Shown: piece by piece, positions 15,452 to 23,143 of the stretch
Layout of the letters: every line of letters begins with the position of its first letter
Position numbering within the stretch: position 1 is the stretch's first letter
Origin: Lachnospiraceae bacterium
GTDB lineage: Bacteria > Bacillota > Clostridia > Lachnospirales > Lachnospiraceae
Length of the DNA stretch: 30,453 nucleotides
Assembly (NCBI GenBank): GCA_900766915.1
Contig: CAAFXE010000141.1
Location: 1-30,453 of the forward strand
Reading direction: 5' to 3'
Translations under genes and position numbers: made by a program
The notes under the pieces: model-generated
Seen by the model: only the letters and a program-made list of their open reading frames with translations
What the model was told of the DNA's origin: nothing
The model's database searches: none

Positions 15452-15712
15452 TTACCGCTCGATGTCTACATCTTCCAGCATCTGCTCGAACACGCCAAAT
15501 ACACTGTCCAGTTCCTGCTCATCCTCTACAATGGCATAGAGCCCCTCTGCATCCTCAGCATCTGATAAATCCTTCAGGATCAGGCATTCTGCGTCTCCTT
15601 CTTCAGAATCTGTTACTAATATATAATCAACCCCACCGATACGGGTTTCTTCCAAAACATAAAAATCTACCGGATCTTCTTTCGTATCCGGAATAAATGT
15701 GATCTTTTCCAT
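15452..15712 (-). CDS. DUF1292 family protein (YrzB-like)
   Basis: A small acidic protein of 86 residues: MEKITFIPDTKEDPVDFYVLEETRIGGVDYILV is followed by an acidic segment rich in Asp and Glu. This is the DUF1292 pattern, whose function is unknown. Its ATG overlaps the ruvX stop codon by one base (TAATG), so it is translationally coupled. The order ireB-ruvX-DUF1292 is highly conserved in Firmicutes (yrzL-yrrK-yrzB in B. subtilis), which supports the identification. Confidence 0.9.
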   Translation of the reverse strand: MEKITFIPDTKEDPVDFYVLEETRIGGVDYILVTDSEEGDAECLILKDLSDAEDAEGLYAIVEDEQELDSVFGVFEQMLEDVDIER

Positions 15713-16140
15713 TAATTATTCATGCTCCTTGAATCTAAATATCCCTGCAGAATATAAACTGCTGCCAGCATGTCCACATACTGTTTTCTGTCTTCTCTTC
15801 TGACTTTCCCTTCCATCAGCGTACGGTTAGCCTCTACGGTGGTCAGACGTTCATCCCACATCACAACATCCAGACCTGTCCGCTTTTTCAGCATTTCCTG
15901 AAATTCCAGCGATTTCTCAGCTCTGTCACCAATCGTGTTATTCATATTTTTGGGAAATCCCAGCACAATCAGTTCTACTTCATATTCTTTGATCAGTTCA
16001 TCGATCCGTGCCAGTGTCTTGCGTAGCTTTGTCTCTTTTTCACGTCTGATGGTCTCAATCCCCTGGGCTGTGATACACAGGGCATCGCTAATGGCAACTC
16101 CTACGGTTTTGGAACCGTAGTCCAGACCCATAATTCTCAT
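15712..16140 (-). CDS. ruvX: YqgF/RuvX-type nuclease (pre-16S rRNA processing or Holliday junction resolvase)
   Basis: The 142-residue protein has an RNase H-like fold: MRIMGLDYGSKTVGVAISD with the first catalytic Asp (residue 7), IVLGFPKNMN, VVMWDERLTTVEA with the conserved DERLTT, and a C-terminal VDMLAAVYILQGYLD with the last Asp. YqgF is linked to 16S rRNA 5'-end maturation in E. coli, while annotation as Holliday junction resolvase RuvX is traditional. It lies 17 bases after ireB and overlaps the DUF1292 start by one base. AGGAG precedes the ATG. Confidence 0.94.
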   Translation of the reverse strand: MRIMGLDYGSKTVGVAISDALCITAQGIETIRREKETKLRKTLARIDELIKEYEVELIVLGFPKNMNNTIGDRAEKSLEFQEMLKKRTGLDVVMWDERLTTVEANRTLMEGKVRREDRKQYVDMLAAVYILQGYLDSRSMNN

Positions 16141-16157
16141 ACATTGCTCCTGATTGT

Positions 16158-16418
16158 TTATTTATCTGCTGTTTCAATATAAACCTTTAAAAGCTCTTCC
16201 ACCAGCTCATCTCTTTCTACCTTGGTGATCAGGCTTCTGGCGCCTTTATGGCTGGTAATATAAGTAGGATCTCCGGACATAATATAGCCTGCAATCTGAT
16301 TTACCGGATTATATCCTTTTTCTCTCATAGCTTCAGAAACAGCCTTTAAGATATCTCCCACCTGTAATTCCTGCTCTGCTGAAACTTTAAAATATTGTGT
16401 GTTCTGAAGTTTATTCAT
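16158..16418 (-). CDS. ireB: IreB family regulatory phosphoprotein (DUF965)
   Basis: IreB is a small cytosolic protein phosphorylated by the PASTA-domain Ser/Thr kinase (IreK/PrkC) and affecting cephalosporin resistance in enterococci. The 86 residues include TQYFKVSAEQELQVGDILKAVSEAMREKGYNPVNQIAGYIMSGDPTYI, which is the strongly conserved family core. Thr7 before Q-Y-F is a candidate phosphosite. The start is taken at 16418 because GGAG lies eight bases before it; an in-frame ATG at 16433 has no ribosome binding site. It is the first gene of the housekeeping operon. Confidence 0.93.
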   Translation of the reverse strand: MNKLQNTQYFKVSAEQELQVGDILKAVSEAMREKGYNPVNQIAGYIMSGDPTYITSHKGARSLITKVERDELVEELLKVYIETADK

Positions 16419-16481
16419 CTTATCCGCTCCCATAGCAAAAACAGCAAAAAGACTGGTTTTGCTTAATAAATAATCATATTA

Positions 16482-16510
16482 ACTATAATACAGATTTACA
16501 TAAAATACAA
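16482..16510 (-). promoter_or_regulatory. Possible promoter of the ireB operon
   Basis: A weak -35 TTGTAT (16505-16510), 17-base spacer and good -10 TATAGT (16482-16487) lie before ireB. An AGCAAAA/TTTTGCT hairpin follows in the 5' leader. No terminator was found between the MATE gene and this promoter, so read-through is possible. Confidence 0.4.
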
Positions 16511-16527
16511 GCTTTTCTATGGAGCTG

Positions 16528-17871
16528 TTACAGCTTTCTGTAAAAATGAAGTAGAAACGGGATACATGCAACGGCTGTCAGGACATCGGAAACTGCCTGG
16601 GCTGATGCCACTCCCCATAAGCCAAACATCGCAGGAAGAATGAAAATCAGAGGAATGAAAAAGATTCCCTGTCTCATGGATGCCATCAGAGTAGCCTTCC
16701 AGGCTTTCCCCACAGATTGAAAGGTCATATTTGCTACGGTGCCGATTGGAATAAGAGGCATACTAAGAGCCTGTGCCCGAAGAGCCACCGTTCCGATTTC
16801 AAGCACTGCCGGGTCATCGGAGATAAACAGTCCCATAAACCATGGTGCCAAAGTAAACAAAATCACGGCTGCCACTGTCATTCCCACAGTACCTACGCCC
16901 AAAGTAAATCGAATGGCTTTCTTCATGCGATCCATTTTCCCGGCACCGAAATTAAATCCTGCTACCGGCTGATATCCCTGACCAAACCCGATCATCACGG
17001 AAAAGACCAGCATAAAAATCTTTGTCACAATGGCCATGGCCGCCACTGCCGCGTCACCATAGACCGTCGCAGTGGTATTTAACAGAATGGATGCGATGCT
17101 GGCAAGTCCCTGACGGGAAAAAGACGGCAGGCCATTCTTTATGATCTGAAGGTAAGTAGCAGGCTTCTTCGAGAGCCTGAAAATTCCAAGACGGGTCGTG
17201 GTTTTCTTCATCAAAAACCAGGAAAGTAAAATGAGAAAGCTTACCAGCTGGCTAAATGCAGTTGCCACAGCCGCCCCGGTGATTCCCATGGAAAACCCAA
17301 AAATCAACAGAGGATCCAGTGCAATATTGAGAACACCACCGGCAGTGATTCCGATCATGGCAAACTTTGCATGTCCTTCCGAACGCAAAATATTGTTCAT
17401 CACGAAGGAAGAACACATAAACGGTGCCGCCAGAAAAATATAACGGGCATATTCCGCTGCATAGGGCAAAATGGTGTCGGAAGCACCTAAGAGTCTCATA
17501 AGTTCCAAAAGCTTCCATTCCCCAAATAAGGTCATGAGGATTCCCAGAAAAATGGCACTGTAAAAGGCCGTTGCAGCCACTTCTTTGGATTTTTCCTCTT
17601 CCTTTGCTCCCAGCAGTCTGGAAATCCAGCTGCCGCTTCCCATACCAAAGGTAAAGCCTATGGCCTGAATGATGGCCATCACGGAAAATACGATCCCTAC
17701 AGCTCCGGACGCACTGGTACCAAGCTTTGACACGAAAAAGGTATCTGCCATATTATAGACCGCAGTCACCAGCATACTGATAATCGTTGGTATCGATAAT
17801 CCGGCGATGAGTTTCCCCACCGGTGTGACTGTCATTTTTTCATACTGTTGGTTCTGTTCTAACTCATTCAT
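16528..17871 (-). CDS. MATE family multidrug/sodium antiporter
   Basis: The 447-residue protein has about twelve hydrophobic segments in two related halves. The family signature is visible at PVGKLIAGLSIPTIISMLVTAVYNMADTFFVSKLGT in the first half, with counterparts further on such as SRQGLASIASILLNTTATVYGDAAVAAM and GFGQGYQPVAGFNFGA. It is of the NorM/DinF-like bacterial subgroup that exports cationic drugs or metabolites by Na+ or H+ exchange; the substrate cannot be predicted. It begins three bases after the mtaB stop, with GGAGAG within the mtaB end, so the two are cotranscribed. Confidence 0.93.
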   Translation of the reverse strand: MNELEQNQQYEKMTVTPVGKLIAGLSIPTIISMLVTAVYNMADTFFVSKLGTSASGAVGIVFSVMAIIQAIGFTFGMGSGSWISRLLGAKEEEKSKEVAATAFYSAIFLGILMTLFGEWKLLELMRLLGASDTILPYAAEYARYIFLAAPFMCSSFVMNNILRSEGHAKFAMIGITAGGVLNIALDPLLIFGFSMGITGAAVATAFSQLVSFLILLSWFLMKKTTTRLGIFRLSKKPATYLQIIKNGLPSFSRQGLASIASILLNTTATVYGDAAVAAMAIVTKIFMLVFSVMIGFGQGYQPVAGFNFGAGKMDRMKKAIRFTLGVGTVGMTVAAVILFTLAPWFMGLFISDDPAVLEIGTVALRAQALSMPLIPIGTVANMTFQSVGKAWKATLMASMRQGIFFIPLIFILPAMFGLWGVASAQAVSDVLTAVACIPFLLHFYRKL

Positions 17872-17874
17872 ATC

Positions 17875-19179
17875 CTACTCTCCAAGGAGAATCTGATCCT
17901 TTAATATTTTCTTTGCTTTCACTGTCACAAAACGGTTTGCCAGATTTTCTTCTGTTTTAACCGCCACACGGATATACTCACGGGTATGACCTACAAAGTA
18001 GTTTACTCCGTCTAAAGTCATCTGTTCTTCCATCAAAACTTCCAGATCCTTTCCCAGATGTCTCTCCAGATATTCCCTTGCGTTTTTCTCATTCAAAGAA
18101 AGTAAAATATTACTTCTTTCTGTTTTTACCTGATCGGGTACCTGATTTTCCATTTTGGCCGCTTTCGTTCCTTTTCTGATGGAGAACTTGAAAATATGTG
18201 TCTCAAAAAATCTGACCTTTTCCAGAAATGCCCGGCACTTAGCAAATTCTTCTTCTGTTTCTCCTGCAAATCCTACGATCACATCGGTAGTCAATGCCGG
18301 TTCGTCATAATATTTTCGGATTCTCTCACACACTTCGTAGTATTCTTCCGCAGTGTATCTTCTATTCATTCGTTTTAAGGTTTCGTTACAGCCGCTTTGA
18401 AGTGATAAATGAAAATGCGGGCAAATCTTAGGCAACTTTGCGATAGCACTGACAAATTCTTCTGTCATGATCCGCGGTTCCAGGGAGCCAAGACGAATTC
18501 TCATAATTCCGGGAATATCGTGGATCATCTGAATTAAGGTCAGGAGATTTTCATTCTCCAGATCTACGCCGTAGGAGCTTAAATGGATTCCTGTCAGCAC
18601 CACCTCCCGGTAACCTGCCTTCGCCAGACGAAGGACTTCCTCATACACATCCTGAGATTTCCTGCTTCTGACTCTTCCCCTTGTATAAGGGATAATGCAG
18701 TAACTGCAAAACTGGTTACATCCATCCTGAACCTTTACATAGGCTCTTGTATGTTCTGCCGTTTTATCTAAATGTAGTTCCTCATATTCCTTTGTATGAT
18801 TGATATCAATGATAGCTTCTGCTTTTTTCCCTTCCTCATAGGCCTCAAGAATCTCCACAAGGTCCTTCTTGCAGTTGTTTCCGATGACGATATCGATGGC
18901 TTCATCTACCTTTCCGCCGGAATATTTTTCACTCTCCACGTAACATCCCGCTGCCACCACAACGGCATCCGGATTCATCTTTTTTGCCTTGTGAAGCATC
19001 TGACGGGATTTGCGGTCTGCAATATTCGTCACCGTACAGGTGTTAATAATATAAATATCAGCTCCCGGAGCAAAGGGGACGATTTCATATCCGGCCTGCT
19101 CCAGCATCTGCTGCATACTCTCTGTTTCATAAGCATTTACCTTGCATCCCAGGTTATGCAATGCCGCTTTTTTTCTCAT
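17875..19179 (-). CDS. mtaB: tRNA t6A37 methylthiotransferase MtaB
   Basis: MtaB is a radical-SAM enzyme that converts N6-threonylcarbamoyladenosine-37 to its 2-methylthio form in tRNAs reading ANN codons. The 434 residues show the N-terminal domain with cluster cysteines Cys12, Cys48 and Cys79 (NLGCKVN, NTCTVT, AAGCY), the radical-SAM motif CNQFCSYC (Cys154, Cys158, Cys161), EVVLTGIHLSSYG, and a C-terminal TRAM domain. The first phrase HNLGCKVNAYE is typical of MtaB rather than MiaB. The ribosome binding site is weak (AAGG 14 bases away). The gene leads a two-gene unit with the MATE exporter. Confidence 0.94.
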   Translation of the reverse strand: MRKKAALHNLGCKVNAYETESMQQMLEQAGYEIVPFAPGADIYIINTCTVTNIADRKSRQMLHKAKKMNPDAVVVAAGCYVESEKYSGGKVDEAIDIVIGNNCKKDLVEILEAYEEGKKAEAIIDINHTKEYEELHLDKTAEHTRAYVKVQDGCNQFCSYCIIPYTRGRVRSRKSQDVYEEVLRLAKAGYREVVLTGIHLSSYGVDLENENLLTLIQMIHDIPGIMRIRLGSLEPRIMTEEFVSAIAKLPKICPHFHLSLQSGCNETLKRMNRRYTAEEYYEVCERIRKYYDEPALTTDVIVGFAGETEEEFAKCRAFLEKVRFFETHIFKFSIRKGTKAAKMENQVPDQVKTERSNILLSLNEKNAREYLERHLGKDLEVLMEEQMTLDGVNYFVGHTREYIRVAVKTEENLANRFVTVKAKKILKDQILLGE

Positions 19180-19265
19180 ATTAATCTATGCCTTATTACT
19201 GTTTCTTTAATTAATGCTAAACAGCCCTTTCTTTCATGTTTAAGTTTTTTTAATAAGATATATTA

Positions 19266-19293
19266 TTGACTTTTATCCATGTTATGTTAATAT
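19266..19293 (+). promoter_or_regulatory. Promoter of the HPr-like gene
   Basis: TTGACT (19266-19271), 16-base spacer and TAATAT (19288-19293), with TGT just before the -10 (an extended -10). It gives a leader of roughly 90 bases before the HPr-like ATG. It is the only clear plus-strand promoter in the window. Confidence 0.7.
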
Positions 19294-19388
19294 TAGTCTG
19301 TACCTAATTGGAAGATTATGTTACTATGCATTTTGCTTTGGCAACACACTTTCCCAGGTTTAATTCTATCTCTTTTCAGGAGGACGCT

Positions 19389-19628
19389 ATGAAAATGAAA
19401 ACTGTGAAAATCTCATTAAATTCTATCGATAAAGTGAAATCTTTTGTAAACGAAATTACAAAATTTGATAACGATTTCGATCTCGTTTCCGGAAGATATG
19501 TTATCGATGCAAAATCCATCATGGGTATCTTCAGTCTGGATTTATCCAAACCAATCAGCTTAAACATCCATGCAGATGAAAACATGGCTGCGATCATGGA
19601 AGCGATCAAACCATACATCATCGAATAG
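19389..19628 (+). CDS. HPr-like protein lacking the active-site histidine (Crh-like)
   Basis: The 79-residue product aligns with HPr of the phosphotransferase system over its length. The segment AKSIMGIFSL holds Ser43, equivalent to the regulatory Ser46 of HPr, and the end DENMAAIMEAIKPYI matches the last helix. The GLHARPA motif with the phosphorylatable His15 is missing and replaced by SIDKVKS, with a short deletion. It therefore cannot carry phosphate for sugar import, but could still be a target of HPr kinase or a partner of CcpA, as B. subtilis Crh is (Crh has Gln in place of His). AGGAGG lies five bases before the ATG; the frame is open further upstream without another good start. It is single, with its own promoter and terminator. 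Confidence 0.85.
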   Translation: MKMKTVKISLNSIDKVKSFVNEITKFDNDFDLVSGRYVIDAKSIMGIFSLDLSKPISLNIHADENMAAIMEAIKPYIIE

Positions 19629-19645
19629 TCTTACTATTCGATGAT
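19617..19645. repeat. Perfect 12-bp inverted repeat spanning the HPr-like stop codon
   Basis: ATCATCGAATAG (including the TAG stop) and its exact complement are separated by five bases. No T-tract follows, so it is not a standard terminator; a true terminator lies 30 bases further on. It may stabilise the mRNA end. Confidence 0.7.
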
Positions 19646-19675
19646 CAAACATAATTGAATAATTCCAAAATTTTT

Positions 19676-19709
19676 AACGCAAGGGATGCTTTTCATTCCT
19701 TGCGTTTTT
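19676..19709 (+). terminator. Intrinsic terminator of the HPr-like gene
   Basis: AACGCAAGGGATG pairs with CATTCCTTGCGTT (13 bp, one G-T) around a 5-base loop, followed by a short T-run. It lies between convergent genes and may also serve thiI on the minus strand. Confidence 0.8.
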
Positions 19710-19746
19710 GTATTTTGTTTTCCCAAGTGCCGCCTGACAAATTGGC

Positions 19747-19766
19747 ACTACCCCACTCCGCAGGCT
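19747..19766. repeat. Short repeat, copy A (after thiI)
   Basis: The plus strand reads ACTA then CCCCACTCCGCAGGCT. The same 16-base core occurs at 22211-22226 with one change, and ACTA precedes both, with a 2-base insertion in the second. The two copies bracket the cysteine desulfurase-thiI operon in the same orientation. Confidence 0.5.
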
Positions 19767-19791
19767 GTGACTCGAAAAAAATATCGACGTC

Positions 19792-20985
19792 TTACTCTAC
19801 AAGAATTGTTTCTATACTTTCTATTGCTTCTTTATAAAGCTGTGCGATTTTTTCTTCCAGGTGTGTTTCTGAACGCTTGATGATATTGATATTCGGTTTT
19901 GTTACCGGGTGCTTTGCCACGAAAATGGTACAGCAGTCTTCGTATGGTAAAATAGATGTCTCATAAGTATCAATATTCTTTGCAATGGTTACGATATCTT
20001 CCTTGTCAAAGGCGATCAGCGGGCGAAATACCGGTAAGGTACACACCTCATTGGTTGCTGCAAGACTCTGTACGGTCTGGCTTGCCACCTGTCCGATGCT
20101 TTCCCCTGTAATGAGCGCCATGCTGCCGTTTGCTTTTGCGATATCTTCTGCAATCTTCATCATATAACGGCGCATGATGATGGTCAGTTCCTCATGGGGA
20201 CACTGATCATAAATATATAACTGGATATCTGTAAAGTTTACGATGTTCAAACGGATCGGTCCTGTATATTTTGCAACCTTCTTTGCCAGGTCGATCACCT
20301 TCTGTTTTGCACGCTCACTTGTATATGGCGGTGCATGGAAATAAGTCGCATCAATGCGTACGCCACGCTTTGCGATCATGTATCCTGCTACCGGGCTGTC
20401 GATACCGCCGGAAAGAAGAAGCATGGCTCTTCCGTTGGTTCCGATGGGCATTCCTCCCGGTCCCGGAATGATTTCAGAATAAATATATACATTCTTACGT
20501 ACTTCGATCACCAGATTGATTTCCGGATGATGCACATCTACCTTCATTTCCGGATATGCATCCAGAATCCTTCCACCCATTTCCAGATTGATCTCTACAG
20601 AATCCATAGGATATCCTTTATTTGCACGGCGTGCATTTACCTTAAAGGTTTTATTTTTATCAGGATATACGTCATCAATATATTTCAGCACCTGTGCAGA
20701 TACATTTTCAAAATCTGTATCTTCTACAATGACAACCGGGCAGATTCCGACAATACCAAAAACACGTTTTAAAGCTACAATGGTTTCATCATAATCATAG
20801 TATTCGGAAGTAACAAAGACATAAATACGTCCCTGTTCCTTGGTTACTTCAAATTCACCTTCCACCTCTTCTAAAGCATGTCTCATACTGCTCACTAAAG
20901 CATCCTCAAACATGTAACGGTTTTTTCCCTTAATGGCGATTTCACCGTATTTAATTAAAAATGCACGAAACATTGTTTTTTCCAT
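19792..20985 (-). CDS. thiI: tRNA 4-thiouridine synthase ThiI
   Basis: ThiI adenylates uridine-8 of tRNA and installs sulfur passed from a cysteine desulfurase; in some bacteria it also supports thiamine synthesis. The 397 residues show the N-terminal ferredoxin-like and THUMP regions (IKYGEIAIKGKNR; ARRANKGYPMDSVEINLEMGG) and the PP-loop motif SGGIDS (192-197). Then come TYFHAPPYTSERAKQKV, TGESIGQVASQT and the C-terminal PEDCC-like segment LPYEDCCTIF. There is no C-terminal rhodanese domain, as in B. subtilis ThiI. The start is taken at 20985 (AAAGGG seven bases before); ATG at 21000 overlaps the desulfurase stop and is an alternative. It follows its probable sulfur donor directly. Confidence 0.95.
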   Translation of the reverse strand: MEKTMFRAFLIKYGEIAIKGKNRYMFEDALVSSMRHALEEVEGEFEVTKEQGRIYVFVTSEYYDYDETIVALKRVFGIVGICPVVIVEDTDFENVSAQVLKYIDDVYPDKNKTFKVNARRANKGYPMDSVEINLEMGGRILDAYPEMKVDVHHPEINLVIEVRKNVYIYSEIIPGPGGMPIGTNGRAMLLLSGGIDSPVAGYMIAKRGVRIDATYFHAPPYTSERAKQKVIDLAKKVAKYTGPIRLNIVNFTDIQLYIYDQCPHEELTIIMRRYMMKIAEDIAKANGSMALITGESIGQVASQTVQSLAATNEVCTLPVFRPLIAFDKEDIVTIAKNIDTYETSILPYEDCCTIFVAKHPVTKPNINIIKRSETHLEEKIAQLYKEAIESIETILVE

Positions 20986-20999
20986 CTTTTTCCCTTTCA

Positions 21000-22154
21000 T
21001 TAACGTCTTGCGTATCTGCGAAGCATCGGGAGCAGTCCCTTTAACACTTCCATACAATAATCAATTTCTTCTTTTGTAGTATGCACACTGAAACTAAACC
21101 GCAGTGTACTGTCCAAATGCTCCTTCGGAACGTTGATAGCCTTTAAGGTAGCACTGACAGCCGGTTTATTGGAGGAACAGGCACTTCCTGCAGAAGCATA
21201 TACTTCTCTTTCTTCCAGTGAATGCAAAAGAACTTCGCTTCGGATTCCCGGGAAGCTGACACTGACTACATGGGGAGCAGAGTCTCTTCCCGTAAGTCCG
21301 TTGATCTTTGTTCCTTCCAGTTTTAAGATCTCCTCCACAAAGTAATCCTTGATTTCATAGAGATGATCGATCTTTTTATCAAAATCTGTATAGATTTCTT
21401 TTGCAGCCTCTCCAAGTCCCACGATTCCGGGCACATTTTCCGTACCGGAACGCAAATCTTTTTGCTGTCCTCCACCAAAAATGATTGGTTTGATCTTTAC
21501 CTTAGAATCGCAGTATAAAAATCCGATTCCTTTTGGTCCATGAATCTTATGACCGCTGACGGATAGGAGATCAATTCCCATTTTTTTAGGGAAAATCCTG
21601 TATTTTCCATATCCCTGAATGGCATCTACATGAAATAATGTAGCGGGATTATTTTCCTTGACCATTTTACCAATTTCTTCGATAGGCTGCAAAGCTCCAA
21701 TCTCATTATTAACATACATGACAGATACCAGCATGGTATCAGGACGCAATGCCTCTTTTAACTTCTGAAGCTTCACAATTCCGTTTTCATCCACCGGAAG
21801 ATAAGTAACCTCATAGCCTTCCTCTTCCATATGTTTCATAACATTGCCTACGGACGGATGCTCAATTTTTGTTGTAATCAGGTGCTTTCCCATACGGTGG
21901 TTTGCTGCTGCGCACCCCATGATGGCCAGATTGTTGCTCTCTGTTCCGCCGGATGTGAAAATGATTTCCTTTTCCTGCACCTTCAGGGTTTTTGCAATGA
22001 TCTCTTTTGCTTCTTTTATATAATTTTCTGCCTCAACGCCTTTGTTATGCATGGCGGAAGGGTTTCCGTAGGTTTCGCTCATCATCTGAACGACCTTCTT
22101 GACCACCTCAGGCTCACAAACAGTTGTGGCTGAATTATCCAAATATGCCTGCAT
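21000..22154 (-). CDS. Cysteine desulfurase (NifS/NifZ-type) dedicated to ThiI
   Basis: This PLP enzyme removes sulfur from cysteine as a protein persulfide. The 384 residues include YLDNSATT, TSGGTESNNLAI, EHPSV, HVDAIQGYGK, the PLP-lysine motif SGHKIHGPKG (Lys203), RSGTENVPGIVG and the active-site loop SAGSACSS (Cys326). The start at 22154 has GAGG seven bases upstream and agrees with the family; an upstream ATG at 22187 also has GAGG but would add 11 unconserved residues. Its stop overlaps an ATG of thiI (TAATG). In B. subtilis the desulfurase next to thiI (NifZ) serves ThiI alone, so tRNA thiolation is the likely role rather than general Fe-S assembly. Confidence 0.94.
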   Translation of the reverse strand: MQAYLDNSATTVCEPEVVKKVVQMMSETYGNPSAMHNKGVEAENYIKEAKEIIAKTLKVQEKEIIFTSGGTESNNLAIMGCAAANHRMGKHLITTKIEHPSVGNVMKHMEEEGYEVTYLPVDENGIVKLQKLKEALRPDTMLVSVMYVNNEIGALQPIEEIGKMVKENNPATLFHVDAIQGYGKYRIFPKKMGIDLLSVSGHKIHGPKGIGFLYCDSKVKIKPIIFGGGQQKDLRSGTENVPGIVGLGEAAKEIYTDFDKKIDHLYEIKDYFVEEILKLEGTKINGLTGRDSAPHVVSVSFPGIRSEVLLHSLEEREVYASAGSACSSNKPAVSATLKAINVPKEHLDSTLRFSFSVHTTKEEIDYCMEVLKGLLPMLRRYARR

Positions 22155-22204
22155 CGTTTTTCCTCTTTTTTTTAATATCAATTTCATGGTACGCCTCACA
22201 GCTT

Positions 22205-22226
22205 ACTACTCCCCACTTCGCAGGCT
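22205..22226. repeat. Short repeat, copy B (before the cysteine desulfurase gene)
   Basis: The plus strand reads ACTACT then CCCCACTTCGCAGGCT; 15 of the last 16 bases match copy A at 19751-19766. It lies in the leader region of the desulfurase-thiI operon. Confidence 0.5.
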
Positions 22227-22248
22227 CCCTTGTCCTCAACTAACCATA

Positions 22249-22295
22249 AGAATTTCTAAAGGCTCACAGGAGAGCCTGTTTCGCCTAGAAATTCT
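22249..22295. repeat. Nested hairpin in the 244-base leader of the desulfurase-thiI operon
   Basis: An outer perfect 10-bp pairing (AGAATTTCTA with TAGAAATTCT) encloses an inner AGGCTC/GAGCCT stem; an alternative inner stem, ACAGG/CCTGT, competes with it. It could be a structured leader RNA, a remnant of a small mobile repeat, or a processing site. No known riboswitch core was recognised in 22155-22398. Confidence 0.6.
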
Positions 22296-22367
22296 AAGGT
22301 GGATTTTCGGACGCGTCCGCTTAACGCTACATGGGCAGCAGTAACCCGCGAGGCTGATCATGAAAAG

Positions 22368-22390
22368 TTATACTTAATAATTAAGTATAA
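22368..22390. repeat. Perfect AT-rich palindrome after rsmE
   Basis: TTATACTTAAT and its exact complement flank a single base, nine bases after the rsmE stop. It is AT-only apart from one C/G pair and has no following T-tract, so it looks more like a protein-binding operator for the desulfurase promoter than a terminator. Confidence 0.55.
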
Positions 22391-22398
22391 ATAATCGA

Positions 22399-23139
22399 CT
22401 ATAATTCTTCCAGAAGATACATCAAAATTGACAGGGTTGTAAGCCCTGCTGTCTCCGTCCGTAAAATTCTACGCCCCAGGGTAATGGGCTCTACACCAAA
22501 GGTTTTGGCTTTTTCTACTTCTGATTCCTCAAAACCGCCTTCCGGTCCGATAAAGACTGCTACACTCATGCCCGGCTTAATTTCCCCAAGCAGTTTTCTC
22601 GTGCCTTCCATGCCTGTGGCACATTCATAGGGGATTAATCTGACATCTAATTCTTTTGCCTTCCTAAGTGCCTCTTCAAAGGTCATCACTTCCGAAATCT
22701 GCGGAATGAGCATTCTGCCGGATTGTTTGGCAGCTCCCTCGGCAATACTCTGCCATCGTTTCAGCTTGGAAGCTTCTTTTTTTGCATCCAGCTTTACGAT
22801 AGCACGTTTTGTCATTACCGGAATGATCTCATAGGCACCAAGCTCTACCGCCTTTTGAATGATCAGTTCCATCTTATCCGATTTTGGCAATCCCTGAAAG
22901 AGATAGATTTTGGAAGAAAGCTCTGTTTCTCCCATATGGCTTTCCAATATCTTTGCAATAATCTGATGCTTTTCCAGCGTTTTTACACTACATTTATAAC
23001 ATCTTCCACTCTCATCTGCTGCAGAAAAATGCTCTCCCTCTTTCATACGAAGGACATTTTTCATATGATTGACGTCATCACCCAGGATGGTCAGCTGATT
23101 TTCTGATACCTGTGCGGAATTGATAAAAAAATGACTCAT
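22399..23139 (-). CDS. rsmE: 16S rRNA (uracil-1498-N3)-methyltransferase RsmE
   Basis: RsmE is a SPOUT-class (knotted) methyltransferase acting on the assembled small ribosomal subunit. The 246 residues have an N-terminal PUA-like domain (HMKNVLRMKEGEHF; YKCSVK) and the trefoil-knot SAM-binding region VAVFIGPEGGFEESEVEKAK with LGRRILRTETAGLTTLS at the end, both diagnostic. It starts four bases after the prmA stop codon, and the pair forms a ribosome-modification unit common in Firmicutes. Confidence 0.95.
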   Translation of the reverse strand: MSHFFINSAQVSENQLTILGDDVNHMKNVLRMKEGEHFSAADESGRCYKCSVKTLEKHQIIAKILESHMGETELSSKIYLFQGLPKSDKMELIIQKAVELGAYEIIPVMTKRAIVKLDAKKEASKLKRWQSIAEGAAKQSGRMLIPQISEVMTFEEALRKAKELDVRLIPYECATGMEGTRKLLGEIKPGMSVAVFIGPEGGFEESEVEKAKTFGVEPITLGRRILRTETAGLTTLSILMYLLEEL

Positions 23140-23143
23140 AGAT

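Noticed and set aside
22155..22398. Known riboswitch or T-box before the desulfurase gene
   Set aside because: No T-box sequence, SAM, TPP or other familiar core was found; only the nested hairpin, repeat and palindrome are supported.
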